From an uncultured Pseudodesulfovibrio sp. (GTDB lineage: Bacteria; Desulfobacterota; Desulfovibrionia; Desulfovibrionales; Desulfovibrionaceae): DNA of 64,000 bases. The DNA is taken from assembly GCF_963662885.1 (NCBI RefSeq), contig NZ_OY760059.1, positions 1,426,001-1,490,000 of the forward strand, in the 5' to 3' direction. Position 1 is the first letter of the stretch, and the number at the start of each line of letters is the position of its first letter. Position numbers and translations under genes: made by a program. The notes beneath the pieces were generated by a model. That model saw nothing but the letters and a program-made list of their open reading frames with translations. It made no database searches and was not told where the DNA came from. Positions 48,862 to 57,375 of the stretch are shown here, in pieces.

Positions 48862-49749
48862 CTATATGCATGTGCGGGCGCGGTAGTTGACCAGCACGGC
48901 CGGGCACCCCGGCGACAGCGCCACCTGGATGGTGGTGGAGCCCACCGAAGCCTTGGCGTGGTCCTCGCTGGAAGAATACTGGGCCATGATGACCAGATCG
49001 GCTTCCTGCCAGCGGGCCTGCTTCAGGATCTCAACGTACGGCAGCCCCTCCCAACAGTGGAACTCGTGGCTGACATCCCTGAGCGCCTGCGCGTAGCGAT
49101 CCTGCATGCGGTTTATGGCCTTGTCGATGAAAACCTGCATGGACTGCATGTAATAGGCCGGATTGGGCGTGATCTGCCCCACGTCCAGGACGTGGAAGAT
49201 GTCCAGGTGCGCATCGAAGGACGAGGCCAACTGCACCGCGTAGCACAAGGCCGAGTCCGAGGGAGTGGAGAAGTCCGTGGCCATGACGATGCTCTTGATG
49301 TCCGCCCCGGCGGGCATGGGGTTGGTGACCACCATGACCGGGCAGAACACGTTGGCGCAGACCTTGCGGATGGTCGTGTCCACCACGCCCCACATGCGGT
49401 CCGCCCGATGCGGCGGCTGGGTGTGGTGGCCCATGACGATGAGATCGATGCCCTCCGCATGGATGATCTTGAGTATCTCCTCGTGGGCGTTGCCCGTGGT
49501 TACCCGAATGGAATGGGGAATGTCCTTGAGGTCTTCCTTGTAGAAATCCGCGATCTTGGCTTCGGTCGACGCTATCAGGCGGGCCCGGTCCGCCGGGTCG
49601 TCCAGACAACACCACGCGTCACGCTCCAGGGGGAGGGAGTGGAACAGAACCACTTCCGCATTTCGTGAGCGGGCCAGGTCGAAGGCCGCTCTGGGCGCGG
49701 TTTGCGTGTCTACCTGCGGGGTCGCAGCCAACAAAATCTTCTTGAACAT
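48862..49749 (-). CDS. Tandem universal stress protein
   Basis: A 295-aa cytoplasmic protein with two UspA domains: FKKILLAATPQVDTQTAPRA to VFCPVMVVTNP, and KSIVMATDFSTPSDSALCYA to SPGCPAVLVNYRARTC. The first carries IDLIVMGHHTQPPHRADRMW, the second ADLVIMAQYSSSEDHAKASV GSTT, the usual nucleotide-loop region. The exact ATP-binding GX2GX9GS is incomplete, so ATP binding is uncertain. ATG 49749 after AAGGAGCTGGAC. It lies between the two PEGA lipoprotein genes on the same strand. Confidence 0.9.
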   Translation of the reverse strand: MFKKILLAATPQVDTQTAPRAAFDLARSRNAEVVLFHSLPLERDAWCCLDDPADRARLIASTEAKIADFYKEDLKDIPHSIRVTTGNAHEEILKIIHAEGIDLIVMGHHTQPPHRADRMWGVVDTTIRKVCANVFCPVMVVTNPMPAGADIKSIVMATDFSTPSDSALCYAVQLASSFDAHLDIFHVLDVGQITPNPAYYMQSMQVFIDKAINRMQDRYAQALRDVSHEFHCWEGLPYVEILKQARWQEADLVIMAQYSSSEDHAKASVGSTTIQVALSPGCPAVLVNYRARTCI

Positions 49750-49906
49750 GTCCAGCTCCTTGTCCGGCCGATGGAGTCCATGCCGCGGATTGCCAGCCGG
49801 CTTGGCGAATGTCCTAGCTTACTATGGCAAATATCGTCCGACCTCCGCAAGTATAATACAGGTGTGGGTGTGCCATGACAGGACCACAGGCTGTGGAGAT
49901 GCAAAC

Positions 49907-49940
49907 AAAAGGGGCTCCGCGCGAACGGAGCCCCTTTTTT
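49907..49940 (-). terminator. Terminator after the long PEGA lipoprotein gene
   Basis: Stem GGGGCTCCG / CGGAGCCCC, 6-base loop, with a T-rich run on both strands (TTTTTTGC on plus, TTTTGTTTGC on minus). Confidence 0.85.
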
Positions 49941-49962
49941 GCTTATGGCGTGGGCTGAACGG

Positions 49963-50772
49963 TTATTCGGAAGATCCGCTGTCGCTTTCCTCTCCTTCGA
50001 GAAACTTGACGGCTTCAAGTCCGGCTTCCACGGGGTTGACGTGCACGCCGACGCTGGCCGAGGTGCTCGTGGTGGTCTTGGTGTAGGAACCGTCGCCTTC
50101 GTGTTTGGTGGATGAGTGGCTGCTGCTCCATTCCTTGTCGGTGCCGACGGTCGGTGCGGCAACGGCAGCGCCTTCAAGCACGGCTTCCGCTTCCTTGGCC
50201 GGATCGTCGGCGACAGCGCCACCCAGTGTGGCGGGTTCGGTGGTGCTGACCTGGCCCTGCTGTTCCTGGAGCCGTTTCTGATCGGCGGGATCAAGCTGGT
50301 CGCTGGAAATGACGATGGGCTGGTCGCCGGTCGCTGGCTCGGCCTGCGCCGTCATGCCGGCGTTTTCGGCCTGGAGCCTGACCACGACCGAAGCCGGGGA
50401 GAGCACATAGGCGTCGCCGGACTCTTCTTCGGCGCCGACACTCATGAGCGCGTTGGCCACGGCCCCCTCGGTGTTGGCTCCGTTGGAGCTCTGCCACAAC
50501 CCGGATTGGGTGGCGTCCCTGGTCACGCCCGCAGTGTCGTATTTACGGGTGATCTGCACGTCGACCTGCTTGTAGCCTTCCTTCTTGATGGTCAGGATAT
50601 GCGGTTGGGTCTTTTCCAGAGTGACGTTGCACGGCGTCGTGCCTGCGGCCTGACCGTCGGCCAGGACCTGTGCGCCGTCCGGGTTGGAGCTGACCGGAAT
50701 GTTCTGGGTGGCGGCGGAGCAGGCGGAAAGAATGATACAGACCAAAAAGATGAGCGGGTACAAAGGTTTCAT
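49963..50772 (-). CDS. PEGA-domain lipoprotein, long form
   Basis: A 269-aa lipoprotein. I start at ATG 50772 (AGGAGTTTCC), giving signal MKPLYPLIFLVCIILSACSA with lipobox LSAC. PEGA domain: IPVSSNPDGAQVLADGQAAG, TTPCNVTLEKTQPHILTIKK, EGYKQVDVQITRKYD. The second half is low complexity, rich in Gln, Ala, Glu, with a Ser/Thr-rich stretch SSSHSSTKHEGDGSYTKTTT and an acidic end. It is a paralogue of 48425-48853 with an added tail. Periplasmic cell-wall association is likely, function unknown. Confidence 0.82.
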   Translation of the reverse strand: MKPLYPLIFLVCIILSACSAATQNIPVSSNPDGAQVLADGQAAGTTPCNVTLEKTQPHILTIKKEGYKQVDVQITRKYDTAGVTRDATQSGLWQSSNGANTEGAVANALMSVGAEEESGDAYVLSPASVVVRLQAENAGMTAQAEPATGDQPIVISSDQLDPADQKRLQEQQGQVSTTEPATLGGAVADDPAKEAEAVLEGAAVAAPTVGTDKEWSSSHSSTKHEGDGSYTKTTTSTSASVGVHVNPVEAGLEAVKFLEGEESDSGSSE

Positions 50773-50903
50773 GGAAACTCCTGATGTGGTTTTCATGGCC
50801 TATAAAGGAGAAGAAATTGTTGTTCAATGAGATATTGTAAAAAATATCGCTTCCCTCCGGGCTTGACCGCTAGACCCTTCTTAGGTAGGAATGGGTTGTT
50901 CCG

Positions 50904-50925
50904 TATATCAAGATATCCTGATATA
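50904..50925 (+). promoter_or_regulatory. SahR operator
   Basis: TATATCA-AGATATCC-TGATATA, perfect 7-base arms with an internal ATATC repeat, 11 bases before the sahR start. The ATATC/GATAT arrangement agrees with the SahR binding motif as I remember it for Desulfovibrionales. Confidence 0.7.
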
Positions 50926-50936
50926 GAGCAAGAATA

Positions 50937-51848
50937 ATGGAAATAATCAAGTATTGTAAAGCGTTGTCAGACGAAACTCGTGTGCGTCTGGTCAATGTCC
51001 TGTTGGAATATGAGCTCAATGTGGGCGAGATCGTTCAGGTCATGGAGATGGGGCAGTCGCGGATTTCGCGGCACCTCAAGATTTTGTCCGAGTCCGGGCT
51101 GATGGATGTCCGCCGGGACGGCCTGTGGGCTTTTTACCGGGTCAGCGAGGACGGACCGGGGCGGGCGTTCCTGAACGGCGTGCGCGAGCTCATGTCCGGG
51201 GAGCCGGAACTCAAACGGGACCGGAACCGGGCCGAGAAGGTTATCCTGGAGCGTACGGCGGCCACTCGCCAGTTCTTCGATGACATCGCGCCCGAGTGGG
51301 ACCGCATGACCGCCGAGGTCTTGGGCGACCTCGACCTTGGCCGCGAGATACAAAACCGGTTGCCCGAGTGTGACTGCGCGGCGGACATCGGTTGCGGTAC
51401 GGGCGACATGCTCGAAATTCTGGCCCGGTCGTCGCGGTCGGTCATCGGCGTGGACAACTCGCCCAAGATGCTCGAACTGGCCGAGGAGCGGTTCTCGGGT
51501 GACGGGCACATGAGCTTGCGTATCGGCGAGATGACTCATCTGCCCCTGCGCGACTGGGAGGCGGACTGCACGGTCATGTCCCTGGTCCTGCACCACCTTG
51601 CCATGCCGCTGGACGCCATCCGCGAGGCCGGACGTGTGCTCAAGATAGGGGGACGGTTGATTATCGCCGAGTTCGATCAGCACGACAACGAGCTGATGCG
51701 TTCGGAGTACGGCGACCGCCGCCTGGGCATCCCGCGCGAGAGCATGTGCGGCTGGCTGGAGGAAGCCCGCTTTGATATTCGTTCGGTTACGGAATTTACG
51801 GTCAACATGGGCCTCGTCGTGGTCCTTTATGAAGCCGAAAAACGATAA
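50937..51848 (+). CDS. sahR: SahR: ArsR-family regulator fused to a SAM-methyltransferase-like domain
   Basis: A 303-aa protein. N-terminal ArsR winged helix (ALSDETRVRLVNVLLEYELN, MGQSRISRHLKILSESGLMD) and, from about residue 115, a class I methyltransferase fold with motif I CAADIGCGTGDMLEILA and VIGVDNSPKMLELAEERF. In Desulfovibrionales this fusion is SahR, which senses S-adenosylhomocysteine and represses the SAM-cycle genes; it stands in front of ahcY here too, 24 bases away. The MT domain probably acts as the ligand sensor. The operator is visible upstream. Confidence 0.92.
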   Translation: MEIIKYCKALSDETRVRLVNVLLEYELNVGEIVQVMEMGQSRISRHLKILSESGLMDVRRDGLWAFYRVSEDGPGRAFLNGVRELMSGEPELKRDRNRAEKVILERTAATRQFFDDIAPEWDRMTAEVLGDLDLGREIQNRLPECDCAADIGCGTGDMLEILARSSRSVIGVDNSPKMLELAEERFSGDGHMSLRIGEMTHLPLRDWEADCTVMSLVLHHLAMPLDAIREAGRVLKIGGRLIIAEFDQHDNELMRSEYGDRRLGIPRESMCGWLEEARFDIRSVTEFTVNMGLVVVLYEAEKR

Positions 51849-51872
51849 TAATCCCTTAATTGGAGGTTTTTT

Positions 51873-53303
51873 ATGTCTAAGAACGTCACCCCCGTCGATC
51901 CTACTTGCGAAAGCAAAGTAGCCGACATGTCCCTGGCCGAGTGGGGCCACACCGAGATGCAGCTGTCCGAGCGGGAAATGCCCGGCCTGATGACCATCAT
52001 TGAGAAGTACGGCGAAGAAAAGCCGCTCAAGGGGTTGAAGGTCACCGGCTCTCTCCACATGACCATCCAGACCGCCATGCTCATCAAGTGCCTGTACGCT
52101 CTGGGCGCGGACATCCGTTGGGCGTCCTGCAACATTTTTTCCACCCAGGACCACGCAGCCGCTGCCATCGCGGATTCCGGCATGGCCAAGGTCTTTGCCT
52201 GGAAGGGTGAGACTCTGGAGGACTACTGGTGGTGCACCGAGCAGGCGCTGACCTGGCCCGACGGCTCCGGTCCCGACCTGATCGTGGACGACGGCGGCGA
52301 CGCCACTCTGCTCATTCACCAGGGCGTCAAGGTCGAAGCCGACCCGACCCTGTGCGACAAGGAGTACGACGTCCATGAGTTCCAGATCATCATGGACCGC
52401 CTGGCCGCTTCGGTGAAGGCCAACCCGACCAAGTGGACCGAGATTTCCAAGAAGGTGCGCGGCGTGTCCGAGGAAACCACCACCGGCGTGCATCGCCTCT
52501 ACGAGATGCAGCGTGCCGGTGAGCTGCTCTTCCCGGCCATCAACGTCAACGACTCGGTAACCAAGTCCAAGTTCGACAACCTGTACGGCTGCCGCGAGTC
52601 CCTGGCTGACGGCATCAAGCGCGCAACCGACGTCATGGTCGCGGGCAAGGTCGTGGTCGTGGTCGGCTACGGCGACGTAGGCAAGGGCTGCGCCCAGTCC
52701 ATGCGCGGCTTCGGCGCTCGCGTGCTGGTCACCGAGATCGACCCGATCTGCGCTCTGCAGGCCGCCATGGAGGGTTACGAAGTGACCACCATGGACGACG
52801 CCGCCTCCCGTGGTGACATCTTCGTCACCTGCACCGGCAACTACCATGTCGTCACCGGCGAGCACATGGAGGCCATGAAGGACGAGGCCATTCTTTGCAA
52901 CATCGGCCACTTCGACTCCGAGATCGAGATGGTCTACCTGGAGAAGACCCCGGGTTGCGTGCGCAAGGAGGTCAAGCCTCAGGTGGACAAGTGGACCATG
53001 CCGTCCGGCAAGTCCATCATCGTTCTGGCCGAAGGCCGTCTGGTCAACCTCGGCTGCGCCACCGGCCACCCCAGCTTCGTCATGTCCAACTCCTTTACCA
53101 ACCAGGCCCTGGCCCAGATCGACCTGGCCAAGAACGACTATGAGCCCAAGGTCATGATCCTGCCCAAGAAGCTGGACGAGGAAGTGGCCCGCCTCCACCT
53201 GGGTCGCCTCGGCGTCAAGCTGGAGAAGCTGACCAAGAAGCAGGCCGACTACATCGGCGTGGACGTGGAAGGTCCCTTCAAGCCCGATCACTACCGCTAC
53301 TAG
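51873..53303 (+). CDS. ahcY: Adenosylhomocysteinase
   Basis: A 476-aa enzyme splitting S-adenosylhomocysteine to homocysteine and adenosine, closing the activated methyl cycle. Substrate region FSTQDHAAAAIADSGMAKVF, the insertion typical of the long bacterial form, the NAD-binding VVVVGYGDVGKGCAQSMRGF, CTGNYHVVTGEHMEAMKDEA, and the C-terminal KLTKKQADYIGVDVEGPFKP with HYRY end (Lys and Tyr that contact NAD of the other subunit). ATG 51873 with TGGAGGTTTTTT. Confidence 0.98.
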   Translation: MSKNVTPVDPTCESKVADMSLAEWGHTEMQLSEREMPGLMTIIEKYGEEKPLKGLKVTGSLHMTIQTAMLIKCLYALGADIRWASCNIFSTQDHAAAAIADSGMAKVFAWKGETLEDYWWCTEQALTWPDGSGPDLIVDDGGDATLLIHQGVKVEADPTLCDKEYDVHEFQIIMDRLAASVKANPTKWTEISKKVRGVSEETTTGVHRLYEMQRAGELLFPAINVNDSVTKSKFDNLYGCRESLADGIKRATDVMVAGKVVVVVGYGDVGKGCAQSMRGFGARVLVTEIDPICALQAAMEGYEVTTMDDAASRGDIFVTCTGNYHVVTGEHMEAMKDEAILCNIGHFDSEIEMVYLEKTPGCVRKEVKPQVDKWTMPSGKSIIVLAEGRLVNLGCATGHPSFVMSNSFTNQALAQIDLAKNDYEPKVMILPKKLDEEVARLHLGRLGVKLEKLTKKQADYIGVDVEGPFKPDHYRY

Positions 53304-53324
53304 TCGAACCATCGAGAATGATAT

Positions 53325-53359
53325 TGAGAGGGGGGCCCAACCGGGCTCTCCTCTTTTTC
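53325..53359 (+). terminator. Terminator of sahR-ahcY
   Basis: GC-rich stem GAGAGGGGGGCCC / GGGCTCTCCTC (imperfect), followed by TTTTTC, 25 bases after the ahcY stop. No gene is seen between here and 53563. Confidence 0.75.
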
Positions 53360-53563
53360 ATTTTGCGCCGGGGTACAATGAGGTCGTCGGAGGGGAGGCC
53401 CAACGACGTCTCGCGGCAAAGCGGACGTGGCGGGGCAATGGTGGCGTTTGCCAGGGCCGGAAAGAAAAGGGCTTGATTTGTGGGACTTGGTGGTCCACTA
53501 TTGCAAAGTCCAAAATATTTTGACTCCGATTCCGGCTTATGACCGATTTCGGAGGAGGTCGGA

Positions 53564-54706
53564 ATGGAAATCGCCTGTATCGTACTGCCTACTTACAATG
53601 AATCGGAAAACGTCAGGATTCTGCTGCCGCAGATATTCGAACAGGCGAAAAGAATTCGCAGTCATGAACTCCACGTGTTGGTAGTGGACGATGCTTCGCC
53701 CGATGGAACGGCTGACGTCGTCAAGGAGCTACAGGGTCAATTCCCCAATCTGCACCTCCTTTCCGGGCAGAAAAAGGGTTTGGGTGAGGCGTACAAGCGC
53801 GGTTTCGCGCACGCGCTGGACACATTGGACCCTGACCTCATCCTGCAGATGGATGCGGACCTTCAGCACTCGCCGGAGCTGTTGCCGCTGATGATAAGCC
53901 TTCAGGAATACGATTTTTCCTTTGTCATCGGTTCCCGCTTCACCCTGGGCGGGAGTACTCCGAATTTTTCCTTCAAACGGCGCATGATGAGCTTGGTCGG
54001 GAACTGGCTGCTGCGTAACATGGGCGGCCTGCCTGCCATCAAGGACTGCACCTCGGGATTTCGCTGCATAAAGGCCGAACTGTTGAAGCGTTGCGACCTG
54101 ACCGGCTTGTCCACCAAGGGGTATTCCTTCCAGTCCTCGCTGCTCTTCGAGTTGGTCAGGAACGGGGCCAAGATCATTGAGGTTCCCATCACCTTTCCGG
54201 ACAGGGTCAGGGGCGAATCCAAGCTGAGTTTCGCCGACCAGATCGAGTTCCTTCTCAACGTCACCAGGATTCGTTTTCGCAAGTCCAGCGAGTTCATACG
54301 GTTTCTCTTTGTCGGGGCATCCGGTGTGATCGTCAATCTGGGGCTCTACTACCTGCTGACGCGTCTGCTGTCCGTGAGTTTTGAAATCGCCGCGCCCATC
54401 GCCATTGAAGTGTCCATCATTTCCAATTTCATTTTGAACAACTTCTATACCTTCAAAGAGCGTGACGCCAAAAACAGCCTGCGAAGGCGTTTTCTGTACT
54501 TCCACGTTGCGGCCGGTATCGCCGGGGTCGTGAACTACTGCCTGTTCCTCATGCTCGTCAGCGGAATCGGCATGTACGACATCCTGGCCAACTGCATCGG
54601 CATCCTGGCCGGGACGATGGTCAACTACGTGATGAATTCAAGGATCACTTGGGTGGACAAGAAGAAAAATGGGTCGTTTTCCATCGACCGGCAGTCGATA
54701 CGGTAG
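53564..54706 (+). CDS. Dolichol-phosphate-mannose-synthase-like glycosyltransferase fused to GtrA domain
   Basis: A 380-aa protein. Residues 1-235: family 2 glycosyltransferase of the polyprenyl-phosphate sugar type (IVLPTYNESENVRILLPQIF, VVDDASPDGTADVVKELQGQ, LILQMDADLQHSPELLPLM, the DXD). Residues 245-370: GtrA-like four-helix membrane domain (FIRFLFVGASGVIVNLGLYY, NFILNNFYTFKERD). It makes undecaprenyl- or polyprenyl-phosphate-linked sugars and may flip them. The product would be used by the downstream membrane glycosyltransferase. ATG 53564 after GGAGGAGGTCGGA. Confidence 0.93.
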   Translation: MEIACIVLPTYNESENVRILLPQIFEQAKRIRSHELHVLVVDDASPDGTADVVKELQGQFPNLHLLSGQKKGLGEAYKRGFAHALDTLDPDLILQMDADLQHSPELLPLMISLQEYDFSFVIGSRFTLGGSTPNFSFKRRMMSLVGNWLLRNMGGLPAIKDCTSGFRCIKAELLKRCDLTGLSTKGYSFQSSLLFELVRNGAKIIEVPITFPDRVRGESKLSFADQIEFLLNVTRIRFRKSSEFIRFLFVGASGVIVNLGLYYLLTRLLSVSFEIAAPIAIEVSIISNFILNNFYTFKERDAKNSLRRRFLYFHVAAGIAGVVNYCLFLMLVSGIGMYDILANCIGILAGTMVNYVMNSRITWVDKKKNGSFSIDRQSIR

Positions 54707-54742
54707 CGAGGCCGACGCACCGGGCGACATGAGAAGGGAGCG

Positions 54743-56260
54743 ATGACCGAAACCACTTCTCGTTTTTGGGGAACCCCTTTCGTAACTTTACCGCTGTTTC
54801 TCGCGCTGACCTTCGGGGTCAGATTTTCCTGGTTTTATACACCGACGATAGATTGGGATGAGTCCACCTTCATTCTGTTCGGGCAGCACATCCTGAACGG
54901 CGGATTGCCGTATGTCGATTACTTCGATGTAAAGCCGCCGCTCCTGTTTTATTTTTTTGCCGGTGTCATCAAGGTGCTCGGCGCTTCCATACCGGCCATC
55001 CGTGTGGCCGGGGCCTTGTGCGTATTCGCGACGGCAAGCGCCTGCTATTTCCTGGCCCGGTATCTGTGGGATGCTACGGCAGGCTTTTTTGCCGGTGTTC
55101 TGTGCATCGCGGGTATGTCCGTTGGCGGCGGGATGGCCACCTTGTCGGAGACCGTGGCCATGGCCCCGCTGGCGGCATGGGCGTATCTGATTATCGTCCA
55201 CAACCGCCGAGCCTGGAGCATGTTCCTGGCAGGAGTGTGCATGGGGGCCGCCGTGTTGATTCGGAGCAATCTGGCGTATGTCTGCCTATTGTCCGCTCCG
55301 TGTATCCTGTACATACTGCTTGGAAACAGGCGCGGATGCCTGCTTCGGGCATCGGCCTATGCTCTGGGCGGTGTGCTGGTTTTGCTTCTGACCCTGTACC
55401 CCTTTTATAGCCATGATGCCCTCGCTGACCTGTACAGAGCCGTTGTCATGACGCCCCTGCTGACCATGTGGGGGGCGGCCATGAGTGCCGCGGGGATAAA
55501 AGCGCTGATCTGGTCGTGGAACGACGGGATAAACTTCTTCCTGGTCTTGTCCTTTTGCGGGGTTGTCTTCTGTGTCTCGCAAATAAAGGCGCAGCCTGCC
55601 CCGTTTGGAAAATATTGTATTTTTTTGTTTTCCATTCTGGTGGGTGTGGGGTTTTCCTTCTTTGGTGGAAGGACGATCTATGCCCACTACATCCTGCAAT
55701 TGGTCCCTGTCCTGGCGTTGTTCGGCGGCTATCTCCTGTCTCGACTGAATCAGGATTGCAGCAGGATGCGCATGCTTTGCCATGTGTTGGCTTTCTATTG
55801 CCTTCTGGTGTCGCTTCTTCCCCTATCGGGCACTCTCCAGCGGCTGATGGGTATCGCCCATTCCAGGGATGGCGAATTTCATGTCCTCATGAGTGATGAA
55901 TCCAAAGCTGCCCGGTACATCAAGGAGCGTCTTCCGGAGGGCAGATGCATCTGGGTCATGAACAACCATATCCTGTACTGGCTTCTTTCCCTGGAGCCTC
56001 CGACCAAGTACTTGATTCACCCAAGTGTGATAACGTCGGATGCGCAAATTGCCGTCGCTTCGGGTCACAAGGCGTCGGCAACCGGGGAGATTGAGGATGT
56101 GTTCGCGCGAAGGCCCTACTTCATTGTTCGCCACGAGAGCAGCGCGTATTTAAGGGATGAAACGCCCGAGGTGGATTTGATCAATACCACCATGCGCCGA
56201 AACTATGAAAAGGTCGCGCAATTCGGCCCATTGGGCGTTTTCCGCATTTCGGATTCGTAG
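54743..56260 (+). CDS. Multi-membrane glycosyltransferase (ArnT/PMT type)
   Basis: A 505-aa protein with about eleven membrane helices. The first loop carries DWDESTFILFGQHILNGGLP and VDYFDVKPPLLFYFFAGVIK, the acidic/aromatic signature of GT39/GT83 family enzymes that take sugars from polyprenyl phosphate to lipid A or proteins in the periplasm. The C-terminal 100 residues form a periplasmic domain (AARYIKERLPEGRCIWVMNN). The neighbour upstream makes polyprenyl-phosphate sugars, a suitable donor. Acceptor unknown. ATG 54743 with AAGGGAGCG. Confidence 0.9.
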   Translation: MTETTSRFWGTPFVTLPLFLALTFGVRFSWFYTPTIDWDESTFILFGQHILNGGLPYVDYFDVKPPLLFYFFAGVIKVLGASIPAIRVAGALCVFATASACYFLARYLWDATAGFFAGVLCIAGMSVGGGMATLSETVAMAPLAAWAYLIIVHNRRAWSMFLAGVCMGAAVLIRSNLAYVCLLSAPCILYILLGNRRGCLLRASAYALGGVLVLLLTLYPFYSHDALADLYRAVVMTPLLTMWGAAMSAAGIKALIWSWNDGINFFLVLSFCGVVFCVSQIKAQPAPFGKYCIFLFSILVGVGFSFFGGRTIYAHYILQLVPVLALFGGYLLSRLNQDCSRMRMLCHVLAFYCLLVSLLPLSGTLQRLMGIAHSRDGEFHVLMSDESKAARYIKERLPEGRCIWVMNNHILYWLLSLEPPTKYLIHPSVITSDAQIAVASGHKASATGEIEDVFARRPYFIVRHESSAYLRDETPEVDLINTTMRRNYEKVAQFGPLGVFRISDS

Positions 56261-56379
56261 TGCGGTTGCGTTTTTCCCCCAGCTTGTTCCTGTTGTTGCG
56301 ATACCTTGAGTCCGTCCTGTCATTTGTCCTTCATGTTTTATGCGGACGGGCGGCAGGCAGTTGTGATAGGTAAGCCGAC

Positions 56380-57351
56380 ATGGTGAACGCCCGATTGAAG
56401 AGACTCTCATTGTTCCTGTTGCCGTTGTTCACGGTTCTGGTTTGGGCCGGTACGGCTCGAGCCTTGAACGTGGATGTCAGGGTATCCAGCTTCAAAGCGG
56501 ACCTGGCGCTTGCGTATGTGCCGGGGCATCTGATGGACGGAGATCCGTCCACGGCCTGGGCCGGGGGGAGCATCTCTTCCGGAGAAGGGCAGTGGATGGA
56601 GTTTTCCTTCGACATGCCGGTGCGCATAACCGGCCTGGGCATTTACAACGGGCACCAGGGCGAAGGGCAGTTCGAGCAGTTTCGCCGTATCCGCTCGGGG
56701 CGGGTGGTTTATCCCGACGGCTCGGAGTTTCCCTTCTGGCTGCGCGATGAAAAGGGTGAGCAGGTCATCAAGTGTCCGGGCAAGCCTGCAAAGTCGTTGC
56801 GTATCGTGGTGGATACGGTTTTCCCGGAAGGCGTGCCGCTGGCCCGAATGAAGCTGGCCGTATCCGAGGTCAAACTGTACCTCACGCTGATGTCCACACC
56901 CAAGACCGGGATCGAGAACGAAGGCGTGGCCGACGGCGGGTTCAAACCCCAGGTACCGCCCGCCGATACGGTCAATCCCGTGCCTGATGACATCAAGGAT
57001 CTGCTCCGCGAGTTCTACGTCAGGCAGACCTCCCTGGACGACGACTTCTATCTGCTCTTCGCGCCCCATGTTCGCGATCGGTTCGACTTCCAGTTCGAGG
57101 TGTTCAAGGAAGTCCAGCGCCAACGTGGCACTTTCAAGCTGCTGCGCACGGCCAAGGTGGACCCGTCCGGGCTCGGTTTCGAGCTGGTCTACATGGACAA
57201 GGATGTGGCCGAGGTCCGCGTCTTCGGCAGCTACCGCGTCCAGGTGGGCAAATTGGACAAGAACCTCGAAGACGACTCCGTCTTCGTGGTCATGAAGGGA
57301 CTTGAGGGGTGGAAGATCCTCGAGCTCGATGGGCAAGAAGAAGATTTCTAA
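56380..57351 (+). CDS. Secreted protein with discoidin-like (NADase-type glycan-binding) domain
   Basis: A 323-aa periplasmic or secreted protein: signal peptide LSLFLLPLFTVLVWAGTARA, then a beta-sandwich with the typical DPSTAWAGG...EGQWMEFSFDMPVRITGLG, GIYNGHQGEGQFEQFRRIRS, LRIVVDTVFPEGVPLARMKL pattern of the discoidin-like NADase-type glycan-binding family (about 30-170). The C-terminal part (about 205-320) is a separate alpha/beta domain (DLLREFYVRQTSLDDDFYLL, DKDVAEVRVFGSYRVQVGKL). Glycan binding is inferred from the family. It follows the two glycosyltransferase genes. Confidence 0.82.
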   Translation: MVNARLKRLSLFLLPLFTVLVWAGTARALNVDVRVSSFKADLALAYVPGHLMDGDPSTAWAGGSISSGEGQWMEFSFDMPVRITGLGIYNGHQGEGQFEQFRRIRSGRVVYPDGSEFPFWLRDEKGEQVIKCPGKPAKSLRIVVDTVFPEGVPLARMKLAVSEVKLYLTLMSTPKTGIENEGVADGGFKPQVPPADTVNPVPDDIKDLLREFYVRQTSLDDDFYLLFAPHVRDRFDFQFEVFKEVQRQRGTFKLLRTAKVDPSGLGFELVYMDKDVAEVRVFGSYRVQVGKLDKNLEDDSVFVVMKGLEGWKILELDGQEEDF

Positions 57352-57375
57352 CCAAATAACAGCTAAATCAAGCTG

